A program made the position numbers and the translations under genes. A stretch of DNA of 64,000 bases from an uncultured Erythrobacter sp. Its GTDB lineage: Bacteria > Pseudomonadota > Alphaproteobacteria > Sphingomonadales > Sphingomonadaceae. The stretch is taken from the NCBI GenBank assembly GCA_947488085.1, contig CANKYI010000001.1, positions 1,807,928 to 1,871,927 of the forward strand, given 5' to 3'. The notes under the pieces were generated by a model. The model searched no databases, was not told where the DNA came from, and saw nothing but the letters and a program-made list of their open reading frames with translations. Positions 1 through 9,023 of the stretch are shown here, in pieces (position 1 is the first letter of the stretch; each line of letters begins with the position of its first letter).

Positions 1-207
1 CTCGCACTGTGGATTGAGCCCAATGCTTTTTTGCAACTGTTGATCATCATGGCGCTCGCTGGCGGGGCGCTGACTATTGTCATGGGCGGATATCATTTCC
101 TTGCCCGTCAAAAAGAGCGCCTCGCGATTCCTTATGGGGTCGCCATCGCATTCGGTGCCCTGTGGGTGCTGTTTCCCAAACTAATTGACGTTCCGGCTTA
201 CGCGTAA
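1..207 (+). CDS. cpaA: Prepilin peptidase CpaA, C-terminal part
   Basis: The window opens inside a reading frame that gives 68 residues before a TAA at 205-207. The fragment is strongly hydrophobic and contains the segment IPYGVAIAFGAL, which matches the last transmembrane region of type IV prepilin peptidases (family A24). In Tad systems CpaA/TadV is the inner-membrane aspartic peptidase that trims the Flp prepilin leader. The catalytic aspartates lie upstream and are not visible. Its place directly before cpaB fits the usual cpa order. The call rests on a short segment and on context. Confidence 0.8.
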   Translation, partial: LALWIEPNAFLQLLIIMALAGGALTIVMGGYHFLARQKERLAIPYGVAIAFGALWVLFPKLIDVPAYA

Positions 208-306
208 GGTCTGCCGTGAACCCGATCTTAACCAATTCGGGGCTAGGCCTCGCAACCATACCCGCCCGAACATTTTTATGGGCCGACATTAGGGGGCTGA
301 TTAGCC

Positions 307-1413
307 ATGGATAGGAAGAAACTGGTTCTGCTGCTTGGTGCACTGGTCGTTGCAATTGGCAGCGCCTTCCTCGCACGGAGCATGTTTGCAGGTGATGCTG
401 CGCCAACTGCTGAGGCGGCTGCGCCTGAGCCTGAGGGTCCCAAGGTGCTTGTCGCTAATCGCGCTCTGCCTGCGGGTACAATCATCACTGCTGATGCGAT
501 GGGCTACCAACAATGGCCCGAAGAGCTCGTGCAGGACGCCTACTTTATTGAAGGCGAATCTGACATGAGCCAGTTGCTCGGTACTGTTGTTCGCTTCCCC
601 GTCACCGCTGGTGAACCTGTGACTCAAGGGTCGCTGGTTAGCCCTGGCGATCGTGGCTTCCTTGCTGCGGCGCTTGGCCCTGGCATGCGCGCTGTTGCTG
701 TTCCGATCCCTGATGCTGAAATTGGCGTTGCTGGTTTCATCTTTCCAGGTGACCGTATCGACCTTCTGCTCAACCAAACCGTTGTTGGCGAAGGCCGTCC
801 GCTTCAGGTCGCTGAAACAGTTCTGCGCAATCTGCGCGTTCTTGCTACCGACCAATCGACCGAAACCGTCACCGACGAAGAAGGTAAGACTGTCGTCCGC
901 GGCTTCCGCACCGTTACTCTCGAAGTGACACCGCAGATCGCCGAAAAGATCGCCGTTGCTCAAAGCGTTGGTGACTTGCGTTTGGTACTGCGTTCGATCG
1001 CTGACAACCAAGCCGAACTGGAACGTGCAATCGCCTCTGGTGACATCGACATTCCTGAGAATGCTTCGCCAGAAGAAGAAGAGCGTATCTTGCGCACTGC
1101 AATGAGCCGTCCAGTTGAAAGCGCTTCGACTTTCCAAACTGGTGGCGATGTCTCGCGCTTCCAACGCCGCAACATTCCTTCTGAGGAAAGCCGTCGTGGC
1201 GGCAGCCGCGGTGCAGCTCGGACGACACCGGCATCCACCGGCGTCCCAGCCCGCAGCAATGGTGCTCCGGTAAATCGCGGTCCAACGGTCCGTGTGACCC
1301 GCGGCAAAGCAACGACCGAAGTGCCCGTGGGTGGATCGGTTAGCACAGCTACAGCTCGCGGCGCTGGCCAGGTCGGCAACGTTGCGCCGGTCGCTGGCAC
1401 GACGATCCGCTGA
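307..1413 (+). CDS. cpaB: Flp pilus assembly protein CpaB/RcpC
   Basis: This 368-residue protein starts with a short basic stretch and one hydrophobic segment (residues 4-24), consistent with a periplasmic protein held by an N-terminal signal/anchor. Residues about 46-115 form a SAF domain (VLVANRALPAGTIITADAM), followed by the RcpC/CpaB domain to about residue 235. The tail after residue 270 is rich in Arg, Gly, Ser and Thr and looks disordered. CpaB is a periplasmic partner of the CpaC secretin in Flp pilus biogenesis. A GGGGG run lies upstream of the ATG. The gene ends a few bases before the possible early start of cpaC, so the two are co-transcribed. Confidence 0.93.
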   Translation: MDRKKLVLLLGALVVAIGSAFLARSMFAGDAAPTAEAAAPEPEGPKVLVANRALPAGTIITADAMGYQQWPEELVQDAYFIEGESDMSQLLGTVVRFPVTAGEPVTQGSLVSPGDRGFLAAALGPGMRAVAVPIPDAEIGVAGFIFPGDRIDLLLNQTVVGEGRPLQVAETVLRNLRVLATDQSTETVTDEEGKTVVRGFRTVTLEVTPQIAEKIAVAQSVGDLRLVLRSIADNQAELERAIASGDIDIPENASPEEEERILRTAMSRPVESASTFQTGGDVSRFQRRNIPSEESRRGGSRGAARTTPASTGVPARSNGAPVNRGPTVRVTRGKATTEVPVGGSVSTATARGAGQVGNVAPVAGTTIR

Positions 1414-1505
1414 GGGGAATGAGCATGCAAATTCTACTCAACCGCACGAATAATGCGGGCCAACAGGCCAGCACGGATACCAGGACATTTACAGGGGGTC
1501 CTAAG

Positions 1506-3077
1506 ATGAAAACCCAGAAGAAAATGGCATTTGCCAAAGCTCTGCTGGCCGGGATTGTGGCACTGCCCATGGTGGCAGCTCCAACCGGAACAGCGACTGC
1601 ACAGCAAGTCGTTAGCCCGAGCCAGGAAATTGTCCTGTCCATCGGTCGCGGTGAGTTGATCAGTGTGCCCGGATCCATGACCGATGTCTTCATCGCCAAT
1701 GAATCAGTGGCCGACGTTCAGATCAAATCACAACGTCAGCTCTATGTCTTTGGTAAGGCTGGTGGTGAAACCACCATCTATGCCAGCAATGCACGCGGCG
1801 ATGTGATCTTCTCGGCCAACATCCGGGTGGGTTCAAACATCGGCAGCATCGATCAGATGCTCGCGCTCGCAATGCCAGAGGCGCAAGTTAGCGTCGCAAC
1901 CATGGGCACCAACACTGTGTTGTTGACCGGTACTGTGGCGGCTCCTGAAGATGCGGCTGAGGCAGAACGCCTTGTAACCGCGTTCCTTGGAGACGAATCC
2001 AATGTGATCAGCCGCTTGAGAACCGCGACACCGTTGCAGGTTAATCTCAAAGTGACCTTTGCAGAAGTGAGCCGCAGCTTGGTGCGTGAAATCGGCGCAA
2101 ACCTCACCTCTGCAGATGGCACCGACGGTTTCCAATTCGGTGTCGGCAATGGTCGTGGCGCAGTCGTGCAATACTCTCCAGGTGGCCCTGTTGGTGTGAA
2201 TGTTACCGATGGCGGTGATGGAACGTCAGTAATCTCCACCGCGGGTAACGAAGGCGCAACTTTGGCAGGTCTCGGCAGGCTGTTTGGGCTTGACCTAGCT
2301 GGCACACTTGATTTGTCCGAGCGTCTTGGCCTCGTCACCACTCTTTCCGAACCGCACCTTACGGCGCTGTCGGGTGAAACGGCGACCTTCCTTGCAGGCG
2401 GAGAGTTCCCGATCCCGATCAGCGAAGGTCTTGGTTCGGTATCGATCGAATATAGGAACTTTGGTGTGAGCCTGGCTTACACGCCGACGGTTCTGGCCAA
2501 TGGCCGTATCTCTATGCGAGTGCGTCCTGAAGTGTCCGAGCTTTCATCGCAAGGTGCGGTTACACTCAACGGCTTCCAGGTTCCTGCTCTGACCATCCGC
2601 CGCACTGAGACCACGATTGAACTCGGCTCAGGCCAGAGTTTCATGATCGCTGGCCTGATGTCCAACAACTCGCAAAACACGCTTGAGAAGGCACCAGGAC
2701 TTGGCGATGTGCCGATCCTTGGCAATTTGTTCCGTAGCCGCGATTTCCGTCGCGGAGAAACTGAACTCGTGATCGTCGTTACGCCTTATCTGGTCCAACC
2801 CGTAAATGCGCGCGACATCAGTCTGCCCACCGATGGCTATCATGCTTCAAACGAGTTTGAACAGTTGATTGGGTATCGTAACAACTCTGGCGTCAGCGGC
2901 GAACAGCGCCCTGGTCCAACCGCAGCTGAACCCGAGGCTCCAAACCCCGATATCAGCAGCGCCGATCCGGCAGCCATCGTTCCCAATGCTCCTCGACAAG
3001 AGCGCCGGGCGGATGACCGAAGCACGCGTGGCCGTGAACGGTCCGCCGATGCAGCCACTCCCGGCTTCAGCCTCTAA
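1506..3077 (+). CDS. cpaC: Flp pilus secretin CpaC/RcpA
   Basis: This is the outer-membrane secretin of the Tad/Flp pilus, 523 residues from the ATG at 1506. That start follows a GGGGGT run and gives a clean signal peptide (MKTQKKMAFAKALLAGIV... ending near TATAQQ). An in-frame ATG at 1419, also preceded by GAGGGG, would add 29 polar residues before the signal, so it is less likely. The N-terminal secretin domain (LSIGRGELISVPGSMTDVFI) is followed by a BON-like part and the secretin core, with the typical VPILGNLFRSRDF and ETELVIVVTPYLVQP segments. The C-terminal 70 residues are polar and Pro/Arg-rich. It would form the pilus exit channel, stabilised by CpaB and CpaD. Confidence 0.94.
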   Translation: MKTQKKMAFAKALLAGIVALPMVAAPTGTATAQQVVSPSQEIVLSIGRGELISVPGSMTDVFIANESVADVQIKSQRQLYVFGKAGGETTIYASNARGDVIFSANIRVGSNIGSIDQMLALAMPEAQVSVATMGTNTVLLTGTVAAPEDAAEAERLVTAFLGDESNVISRLRTATPLQVNLKVTFAEVSRSLVREIGANLTSADGTDGFQFGVGNGRGAVVQYSPGGPVGVNVTDGGDGTSVISTAGNEGATLAGLGRLFGLDLAGTLDLSERLGLVTTLSEPHLTALSGETATFLAGGEFPIPISEGLGSVSIEYRNFGVSLAYTPTVLANGRISMRVRPEVSELSSQGAVTLNGFQVPALTIRRTETTIELGSGQSFMIAGLMSNNSQNTLEKAPGLGDVPILGNLFRSRDFRRGETELVIVVTPYLVQPVNARDISLPTDGYHASNEFEQLIGYRNNSGVSGEQRPGPTAAEPEAPNPDISSADPAAIVPNAPRQERRADDRSTRGRERSADAATPGFSL

Positions 3078-3100
3078 GTCCGACGCGAAAGGTTAATACC

Positions 3101-3745
3101 ATGAAGATTGCACGCAACAGCAAACTGATGGGCGCCGCCCTTCTCTCGCTCGGCCTTGGCCTGGCAGGGTGCGGAGGTATGCCCACCAACACATCGCTTT
3201 ACAGCACCAAACAACCGGTGGTTGAGCGCACGAACTTCACATTGGATGTGGACACCAACCGCTCGGGCCTTTCGGTCTCCGAACAACAGCGTCTCAATGG
3301 CTGGTTCGAAACGATGGACCTTCGCTATGGTGACCGTGTCACTATCGAAGATCCGGCAAGCAATCCAGCTGTTGCCAATGCGGTGAACGATTTAGCCGCA
3401 CGTTACGGTCTGATTGTCAGCGAAGTTGCTCCGACTACCGAAGGCGCTCTTACTCCGGGTCAGGCACGGGTGGTTATCACTCGCTCGACCGCTTCGGTCC
3501 CCGGATGCCCTGATTGGTCGGCAAAGTCTGACATGAATTACAGCAATGGCACCAGCCCCGGCTACGGCTGCGCGGTAAACAGCAACCTTGCTGCCATGGT
3601 CGCTAACCCAGAGGACCTTCTACAAGGTCAAACTGGCACCGGCGAAAATGTCGTGGCGACTGGCAACCGCGCCATCGAAACCTATCGTGAAGCCGCGCCA
3701 ACCGGCGCTGGTGGCCTACAAAACGCTACTGCTGGAGGAAACTGA
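3101..3745 (+). CDS. cpaD: Pilus biogenesis lipoprotein CpaD
   Basis: The 214-residue product begins with a lipoprotein signal; the lipobox LAGC puts the acylated cysteine at residue 24. The body matches the CpaD/TadD-associated lipoprotein family (residues about 45-185), with the segment CPDWSAKSDMNYSNGTSPGYGCAV split around two cysteines (CPDW and YGCAV), which is typical of the family. CpaD helps localise the CpaC secretin in the outer membrane. The gene lies 23 bp after cpaC and 3 bp before cpaE, inside the pilus operon. Confidence 0.9.
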   Translation: MKIARNSKLMGAALLSLGLGLAGCGGMPTNTSLYSTKQPVVERTNFTLDVDTNRSGLSVSEQQRLNGWFETMDLRYGDRVTIEDPASNPAVANAVNDLAARYGLIVSEVAPTTEGALTPGQARVVITRSTASVPGCPDWSAKSDMNYSNGTSPGYGCAVNSNLAAMVANPEDLLQGQTGTGENVVATGNRAIETYREAAPTGAGGLQNATAGGN

Positions 3746-3748
3746 TCC

Positions 3749-5029
3749 ATGAACGCTCCCTGGAAATCCGGTCTCCCCGGCAACCGCGATCCGTTCGCTG
3801 CTTATATCTGCGACGATGCCGCATTGGACGTTCTGCGTCCGGTGGTCATCGAAATGGGCTGGCAGCCGGAAAAGTGTAACAAAGGCGGTCTGCGCAATGC
3901 AGTCCAGTCACTCTCTGTCAGCGCCAGCCCAGCTATCCTGCTGGTTGACCTTTCGGAAAGCGGAGACCCGCTCAACGACATCAACGCTCTGGCTGAGGTT
4001 TGCGAACCCGGAACGGTCGTGATCGCGATTGGTCAGGTCAATGACGTGCGCCTTTACCGCGATCTTTTGGCCAGCGGTATTCACGATTATCTGCTTAAGC
4101 CATTGAACGCACAAGCTGTGCACGATGCACTGAACGGTGCGCTTGCCATCTTCACTGCGCCAAAGGCTGGCGACGGCGAAGCGGTTAAGCGCCACATCTC
4201 GACCGCTGTGGTCGGAACACGCGGCGGCGTGGGTGCATCAACTATTGCAACCTCGCTTGCATGGTTGTTCAGCGAACATCACGGCAGCCCAACGGCGTTG
4301 CTCGATCTCGACGTGCATTTCGGGACAGGCGCTCTTGCGCTTGACCTAGAGCCAGGTCGCGGCTTGACCGATGCGATCGACAATCCCAGCCGGATTGATG
4401 GCCTGTTCATCGAACGCGCCATGATCCGTGCGAACGATAACCTGTCGATCCTTTCGGCGGAGGCTCCGATCAGCCAACCATTGATGACCGATGGCGCCGC
4501 TTTCGTTCAGCTTGAGGAAGAATTCCGTCAAGCTTTCGAAATGACCGTCATCGATCTGCCACGCAACATGCTGATTAACTTCCCGCATTTGCTGGCTGAT
4601 GTGAACTTGGTTCTGTTGACTTGCGAGCTGACGCTGGCTTCGGCTCGTGACACGATCCGCATTCTTTCATGGCTCAAGACCAACGCTGCGCATGCGCATC
4701 CGATGATCGTTGCCAACAAAGCTCAACCGAACGTAGCAGAGATTAGCAAAGCCGATTTTGAAGCCTCGATTGAGCGCAAGATCGACTTTATGGTCCCGTA
4801 CGACGTCAAAGCAGCGTCGAACGCGGCCAAGCTTGGTCAGGTCTTCATCGAAGCTAACAAATCTTCAAAAGCCACCATTGCGATCAAGCAAATCGCTGAG
4901 CGCGTGATGGGTGCGAGTGAAGAAGATCTTGCCGCTGTAACCGAAGAGAAGAAATCGCTGCTTGGCGGGTTTGATCTCAAAGGTCTCTTGGCGAAGAAAG
5001 ACAAGACTGAAGCCGAACCCGCTGAATAA
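3749..5029 (+). CDS. cpaE: Pilus localisation ATPase CpaE/TadZ
   Basis: This 426-residue protein has an N-terminal receiver-like domain (residues about 17-135, ending in HDYLLKPLNA) and a ParA/MinD-type ATPase domain from about residue 150. The deviant Walker A reads GTRGGVGAST (156-165), lacking the usual catalytic lysine pair, as is common in TadZ/CpaE proteins. It is followed by a Walker A' segment (ALLDLDVHFG). These proteins mark the cell pole or pilus assembly site. The normal next gene, cpaF, is not here: after the stop come 158 bp without a gene and then tadB. Confidence 0.92.
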   Translation: MNAPWKSGLPGNRDPFAAYICDDAALDVLRPVVIEMGWQPEKCNKGGLRNAVQSLSVSASPAILLVDLSESGDPLNDINALAEVCEPGTVVIAIGQVNDVRLYRDLLASGIHDYLLKPLNAQAVHDALNGALAIFTAPKAGDGEAVKRHISTAVVGTRGGVGASTIATSLAWLFSEHHGSPTALLDLDVHFGTGALALDLEPGRGLTDAIDNPSRIDGLFIERAMIRANDNLSILSAEAPISQPLMTDGAAFVQLEEEFRQAFEMTVIDLPRNMLINFPHLLADVNLVLLTCELTLASARDTIRILSWLKTNAAHAHPMIVANKAQPNVAEISKADFEASIERKIDFMVPYDVKAASNAAKLGQVFIEANKSSKATIAIKQIAERVMGASEEDLAAVTEEKKSLLGGFDLKGLLAKKDKTEAEPAE

Positions 5030-5056
5030 GCGGCTGTCCCGTCGGTCGGGAAGGAT

Positions 5057-5081
5057 GGGCGCGCGTATCATGTGTGCGCCC
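5057..5081 (+). other. Intercistronic hairpin between cpaE and tadB
   Basis: GGGCGCGCG (5057-5065) pairs with TGTGCGCCC (5073-5081), including two G-T pairs, around a 7-nt loop. There is no T-run after it, so it is not a classical terminator; it could protect the upstream mRNA end or tune expression between cpaE and tadB. The rest of 5030-5187 holds no gene. Confidence 0.45.
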
Positions 5082-5187
5082 TCCACCACCCGGCATCGGG
5101 GCTAAAAGGCAAAGACTTAACGCATCCGGGTTAAACCGGGCGCGTAACGAATACGAACCGTAGGAACTGGCAAGGCACGAGGCCGAT

Positions 5188-6159
5188 ATGGACTTTACTG
5201 AAACACTGATTGTCACGGTCGTGATCTTCGCTGTGCTGGTCTCTGGTTATATACTGGTGGCTGGTTCAGGCGCTGGCAAATCGCAAAAGCGGCGACTCGA
5301 TTCGTTGCGCTATCGCCATTCCGAAAGCACCGACGCCAAGGTTGAATCGCAATTCAAAAAAGCGATTGCCGCGCGCAAACCAAAAATGCACCGCGTCGCC
5401 GGTTCTGGCTCACGGCTCGAAGCTCTCGAAGTGCGGCTCGACCGCACCGGCAAGGGCTGGACCGTGTCGCAATATGTCTACGCATCGCTCGGCATTCTGC
5501 TGGTAGTTGCCGTACTCATGTTCCTCCAATCGGGCGCAATCTTGTTGTCATTGGGAGTGGGCGCAGCGGTTGGACTTGGTCTGCCGCACCTCGTGGTCGG
5601 CTTTTTCATTGGGAAACGCACCAACGGCTTTAACTCCAAGTTTCCCGATGCGATCGAACTGCTCGTCCGGGGCTTGCGCTCTGGTTTGCCGGTAACCGAA
5701 ACGCTCGGCGTGGTTGCGCAAGAAGTCGACGGCCCTGTCGGCATCGAGTTCAAAGGCATCGTGGAGCGCATTAAGATCGGTAAGACTATGGAGGATTCCC
5801 TCCAGGAAACCGCTGACCGGCTTGGCATTCCTGAGTTCAACTTCTTCTGCATCACCTTGGCCATTCAACGCGAGACCGGTGGTAACCTTGCCGAAACGCT
5901 CTCGAACCTTGCCGACGTGCTGCGTAAACGTTCGCAGATGAAGCTCAAGATCAAAGCGATGAGCTCTGAATCGAAAGCCTCTGCTTACATCGTTGGCTCG
6001 CTACCATTCATCGTCTTTGCTCTGATCTACTGGATCAATCCAACGTATATCGGCGGTTTCTTCTACGAAGATCGCTTGATTGTTGCCGGGCTTGGCGGCC
6101 TTGGCTGGATGAGCATCGGCGTTTTCATCATGGCCAAAATGGTCAGCTTCGAAATCTGA
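5188..6159 (+). CDS. tadB: Tad secretion inner-membrane protein TadB
   Basis: The product has 323 residues. It has an N-terminal membrane helix (residues 5-25), a basic cytoplasmic stretch, two close hydrophobic segments around residues 95-140, the type II secretion F (GspF) domain with PDAIELLVRGLRSGLPVTE (about 153-171), and a C-terminal pair of helices (about 270-323). TadB and TadC form the inner-membrane platform on which the CpaF/TadA ATPase drives pilin assembly. A CGAGG box precedes the ATG. The gene is followed after 18 bp by tadC. Confidence 0.92.
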   Translation: MDFTETLIVTVVIFAVLVSGYILVAGSGAGKSQKRRLDSLRYRHSESTDAKVESQFKKAIAARKPKMHRVAGSGSRLEALEVRLDRTGKGWTVSQYVYASLGILLVVAVLMFLQSGAILLSLGVGAAVGLGLPHLVVGFFIGKRTNGFNSKFPDAIELLVRGLRSGLPVTETLGVVAQEVDGPVGIEFKGIVERIKIGKTMEDSLQETADRLGIPEFNFFCITLAIQRETGGNLAETLSNLADVLRKRSQMKLKIKAMSSESKASAYIVGSLPFIVFALIYWINPTYIGGFFYEDRLIVAGLGGLGWMSIGVFIMAKMVSFEI

Positions 6160-6177
6160 TCCGGGGACACACGAACC

Positions 6178-7179
6178 ATGCTTCAACAAACTCCCGGACC
6201 CACGCTCCTTGGCTTTGACGTTGTTCTCGTCGGGACGATCCTTGCAGGGCTGACAGCCTTTGCCGTGATCATGGCGATCTACGCCGCGATCACGATCAAG
6301 GACCCAATGGCCAAGCGCGTCAAATCGCTGAATGATCGTCGTGATGAGCTGAAAGCCGGCATCGTCACCGCGGGTACCAAGAAACGCGCGAGCCTCGTCC
6401 GCAAATCTGACACGACCGATAAGGTCAAGGATTCGCTAGGCAAGCTGAACGTGCTTGAGCAAAGCCAGATCCAGGCTGTTCAGCAACGGCTCGCTCATGC
6501 AGGCTATCGCAACAAAGAGCTCGCGGTGATCATCATCGGCCTGCGCGCGGTGTTGCCCGTCATCTTTGGCATAGTCGGCTTCTTCGTATTCTACTACTTC
6601 AACTACTTCGAATTCGAAGGCCCGATGTACAAGCTCGGCTCGCTCGCGATTGTGGTGTTCCTTGGCTATAAAGGCCCAGAGATCTACCTGTCGAACAAAG
6701 CGGCCAAGCGCACCAAAGAGGTCCAGAAAGGCCTTCCTGACGCACTCGACCTCTTGGTCATCTGTGCCGAAGCTGGCTTGACCGTTGATGCTGCGTTTAA
6801 CCGCGTAGCCAAGGAGCTGGGCCGCGCTTACCCCGAATTGGGCGATGAGTTTGCGCTAACCGCGATTGAGCTTTCGTTCCTGAACGAGCGTAAGATGGCA
6901 TTCGACAACCTCGCCTATCGCGTCGATCTCGAAGCGGTCAAAGGCGTGGTCACAACCATGGTGCAAACAGAACGCTATGGTACGCCGCTTGCCTCTGCTC
7001 TACGCGTGTTGTCAGCTGAATTCCGCAATGAACGCATGATGCGCGCTGAAGAGAAAGCCGCGCGTCTCCCAGCGATTATGACCATTCCGCTGATCCTGTT
7101 CATTCTGCCGGTTCTGTTCATCGTTATCCTTGGCCCTGCGGCCTGCGATATCTCCGATGCGCTGATCAACAAGGACTAA
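6178..7179 (+). CDS. tadC: Tad secretion inner-membrane protein TadC
   Basis: The 333-residue product is the second GspF-like platform protein of the Tad system. A membrane helix at residues 12-35 is followed by a basic loop, two helices around 112-165, the F domain with GLPDALDLLVICAEAGLTVD (about 184-203), and a C-terminal helix ending in a short luminal tail. It sits directly behind tadB and is the last gene of the pilus run; a strong terminator follows. No TPR protein TadD is present downstream, so any tadD, flp or cpaF must lie elsewhere. Confidence 0.92.
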   Translation: MLQQTPGPTLLGFDVVLVGTILAGLTAFAVIMAIYAAITIKDPMAKRVKSLNDRRDELKAGIVTAGTKKRASLVRKSDTTDKVKDSLGKLNVLEQSQIQAVQQRLAHAGYRNKELAVIIIGLRAVLPVIFGIVGFFVFYYFNYFEFEGPMYKLGSLAIVVFLGYKGPEIYLSNKAAKRTKEVQKGLPDALDLLVICAEAGLTVDAAFNRVAKELGRAYPELGDEFALTAIELSFLNERKMAFDNLAYRVDLEAVKGVVTTMVQTERYGTPLASALRVLSAEFRNERMMRAEEKAARLPAIMTIPLILFILPVLFIVILGPAACDISDALINKD

Positions 7180-7213
7180 CGTCCGGACACGCAGTAGGAA
7201 AGCGACAGTGTAA

Positions 7214-7250
7214 AGGCGGGGTTGGACCAGTTCGGTTCAGCCCCGCTTTT
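7214..7250 (+). terminator. Rho-independent terminator after tadC
   Basis: A 13-bp stem with two G-T pairs (7216-7228 with 7234-7246, 5-nt loop) is followed by TTTTG. It lies 35 bp past the tadC stop and just before the convergent MarR gene, so it closes the pilus operon. Confidence 0.8.
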
Positions 7251-7263
7251 GTATTGGGATGGC

Positions 7264-7755
7264 CTACTTCGCCAGCTCGCCCGCGCGATTCCGCATCCGC
7301 TCCAGCATGGCGCGTAAGGCGACCTCTTCTTCCGGTGCAAAGCCATCGAACAGCTCGCGCTCTGTTGCCTTGGCCAGCGGCATGACTTCACGGTGGATCG
7401 CCTGGCCATCGGTAGTCAGGGTCAGCAGATGCGAGCGGCCATCGCTCTCATTCAGAGACCGGCCCACCAGTCCGCGCTCCTCCAACACCTTGCAAGCGCG
7501 GTTGACGGCGACCTTGTCCATCAACGTGACCTCAGTCAGATCGCGTTGAGTTAAGCCACCGCCGGTCTTGGCACCCGCGTCACCGAGCACGGCCATCACT
7601 CGCCATTCGGTGATCTTCAGGCCAAAGCGCTTGCGATACCGCTCTGCAATCAGCCCACTGACCGCGTTTGACGCGATTGAGAGTTGATAGGGTAGAAAGC
7701 CAGATAGCTGATACTCGGCTTCCTCATCGGCACGCATGGTTGTGGTATTGCTCAT
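7264..7755 (-). CDS. MarR-family transcriptional regulator
   Basis: This 163-residue protein has the winged-helix layout of MarR dimers. A helical N-terminal dimer part (residues 15-45) is followed by the HTH (ITEWRVMAVLGDAG, then LTQRDLTEVTLMDKVAVNRA as recognition region) and a beta-wing with the family signature ESDGRSHLLTLTTDG. The C-terminal helices complete the dimer interface. It lies 43 bp downstream of a crotonase gene on the same strand, so it probably shares its transcript and may regulate it. The natural ligand cannot be read from the sequence; an acyl-CoA or aromatic acid would fit the neighbour. Confidence 0.88.
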   Translation of the reverse strand: MSNTTTMRADEEAEYQLSGFLPYQLSIASNAVSGLIAERYRKRFGLKITEWRVMAVLGDAGAKTGGGLTQRDLTEVTLMDKVAVNRACKVLEERGLVGRSLNESDGRSHLLTLTTDGQAIHREVMPLAKATERELFDGFAPEEEVALRAMLERMRNRAGELAK

Positions 7756-7798
7756 ACCGTTTGGTTACCCATGAAACCAGTTGATTGGCAAGTGCGCC

Positions 7799-8668
7799 TT
7801 ACTCGTACTCGCGCTGTTCCCACCATGGGTAGAAGTCAGGCATGTCTTCGCTCACTTTGCCAGGGTAGGCCGGCTTGCGTTTCTCCAGGAAGCTCGCGAT
7901 GCCCTCTTGCGCGTCGGTTCCGCGCGACAGACGGTAGATAGCGCGGCTATCGATCTTGTGCGCCTCCATCGGGTGATCCGCGCTCATCAACCGCCACATC
8001 ATCGCCCGCGTCATCGCCACCGATATGGCAGAGGTGTTGTCCGCAATCTCCCGCGCAATGTCGCGCGCTGCCAGCATCAGATCATCGGGCGCATGGACCG
8101 ACCGGACGAGCCCGCCCGCTTTCGCTTCTTCTGCGTCAAACACTCTGCCGGAATAGCACCATTCAAGCGCTTGGCTTATCCCCACGATCCGCGGAAGGAA
8201 CCAGCTCGACGCCGCCTCTGGCACGATGCCGCGCCGGGCAAAGACGAAGCCATAACGCGCATGGCTTGCGGCAAGTCGGATATCCATGGCCAACTGCATG
8301 GTCGCACCCACCCCCACAGCAACGCCGTTGCATGCGCTGATCAATGGCTTCTTGCTTTCAAACAGCCGTAGCGTCAGCAACCCGCCGCCATCGCGGACGC
8401 GGTCATCCGACAGGCTTTCCACCTCTGCACCGTCAGAGAAGATCTGCCCTCCCCCTTCCGGTGTCAGGTCCGCACCTGCGCAGAACGCCCGTTCGCCTGC
8501 CCCGGTGAAGATCACGGCGCGCACCGCATCATCGGCATCAATGTCATCCATCGCGGCCATGATCTCTTCGCCCATAGTGCGCGTATAGGCGTTCATCTTA
8601 TCGGGCCGGTTGAGAGTGATGATGGCGATCCCATCGCCCTTATCAACGGTGATTTGCGTGTGGCTCAT
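7799..8668 (-). CDS. Enoyl-CoA hydratase/isomerase (crotonase) family protein
   Basis: The chosen ATG at 8668 follows GGAGAG and gives 289 residues; a longer frame to 8728 adds 20 unrelated residues. The crotonase core is clear: LNRPDKMNAY, the first oxyanion-hole strand CAGADL (63-68), NGVAVGVGATMQLAMDIR (114-131) and RRGIVPEAASSW. Glu151 matches the second catalytic glutamate of classical hydratases. The first catalytic glutamate (GGGCEL in hydratases) is replaced in VGATMQL, so the reaction may be isomerisation or hydration of an unusual acyl-CoA. The MarR gene follows in the same direction. Confidence 0.85.
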   Translation of the reverse strand: MSHTQITVDKGDGIAIITLNRPDKMNAYTRTMGEEIMAAMDDIDADDAVRAVIFTGAGERAFCAGADLTPEGGGQIFSDGAEVESLSDDRVRDGGGLLTLRLFESKKPLISACNGVAVGVGATMQLAMDIRLAASHARYGFVFARRGIVPEAASSWFLPRIVGISQALEWCYSGRVFDAEEAKAGGLVRSVHAPDDLMLAARDIAREIADNTSAISVAMTRAMMWRLMSADHPMEAHKIDSRAIYRLSRGTDAQEGIASFLEKRKPAYPGKVSEDMPDFYPWWEQREYE

Positions 8669-9023
8669 GGGGTTTCTCTCCGCTTTGAATTGGACCGCGT
8701 AACTGGGTGCTTTTGAAAATATCCGCAACCTAGCAAATTGGGCGAAATTCCAAAGGTTTTCGCGGTGTTCGCTCGATTAAACCTCAATTCGGTCTGCCTT
8801 TAAGTGTCAACTTCCATCTTGCGCAGTTCCGGCCTCATCAAGAAGCCGCCACGCGCCATGTTCCTGACGATAGGTCAATCGGCCCGTAGTAGGAAAGGCC
8901 CGCTTCCATTGTCCGGCAAGCATCTGCCGCCTGGTCCGGAAAGCGATCACCGCTCTTGCCCCCACTCATCCCTTACCCGCGGCCACAGGCGCAAATGGCA
9001 CGCCGCTTGCTCTGCACTTTCCC
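8669..9023. other. 355-bp divergent intergenic region
   Basis: This is the space between the divergent crotonase and polysaccharide genes. It should hold both promoters, but no confident -35/-10 pair, operator or structured RNA could be picked out. Open frames here begin at GTG or run into the next gene out of frame and show no recognisable protein. Confidence 0.4.
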
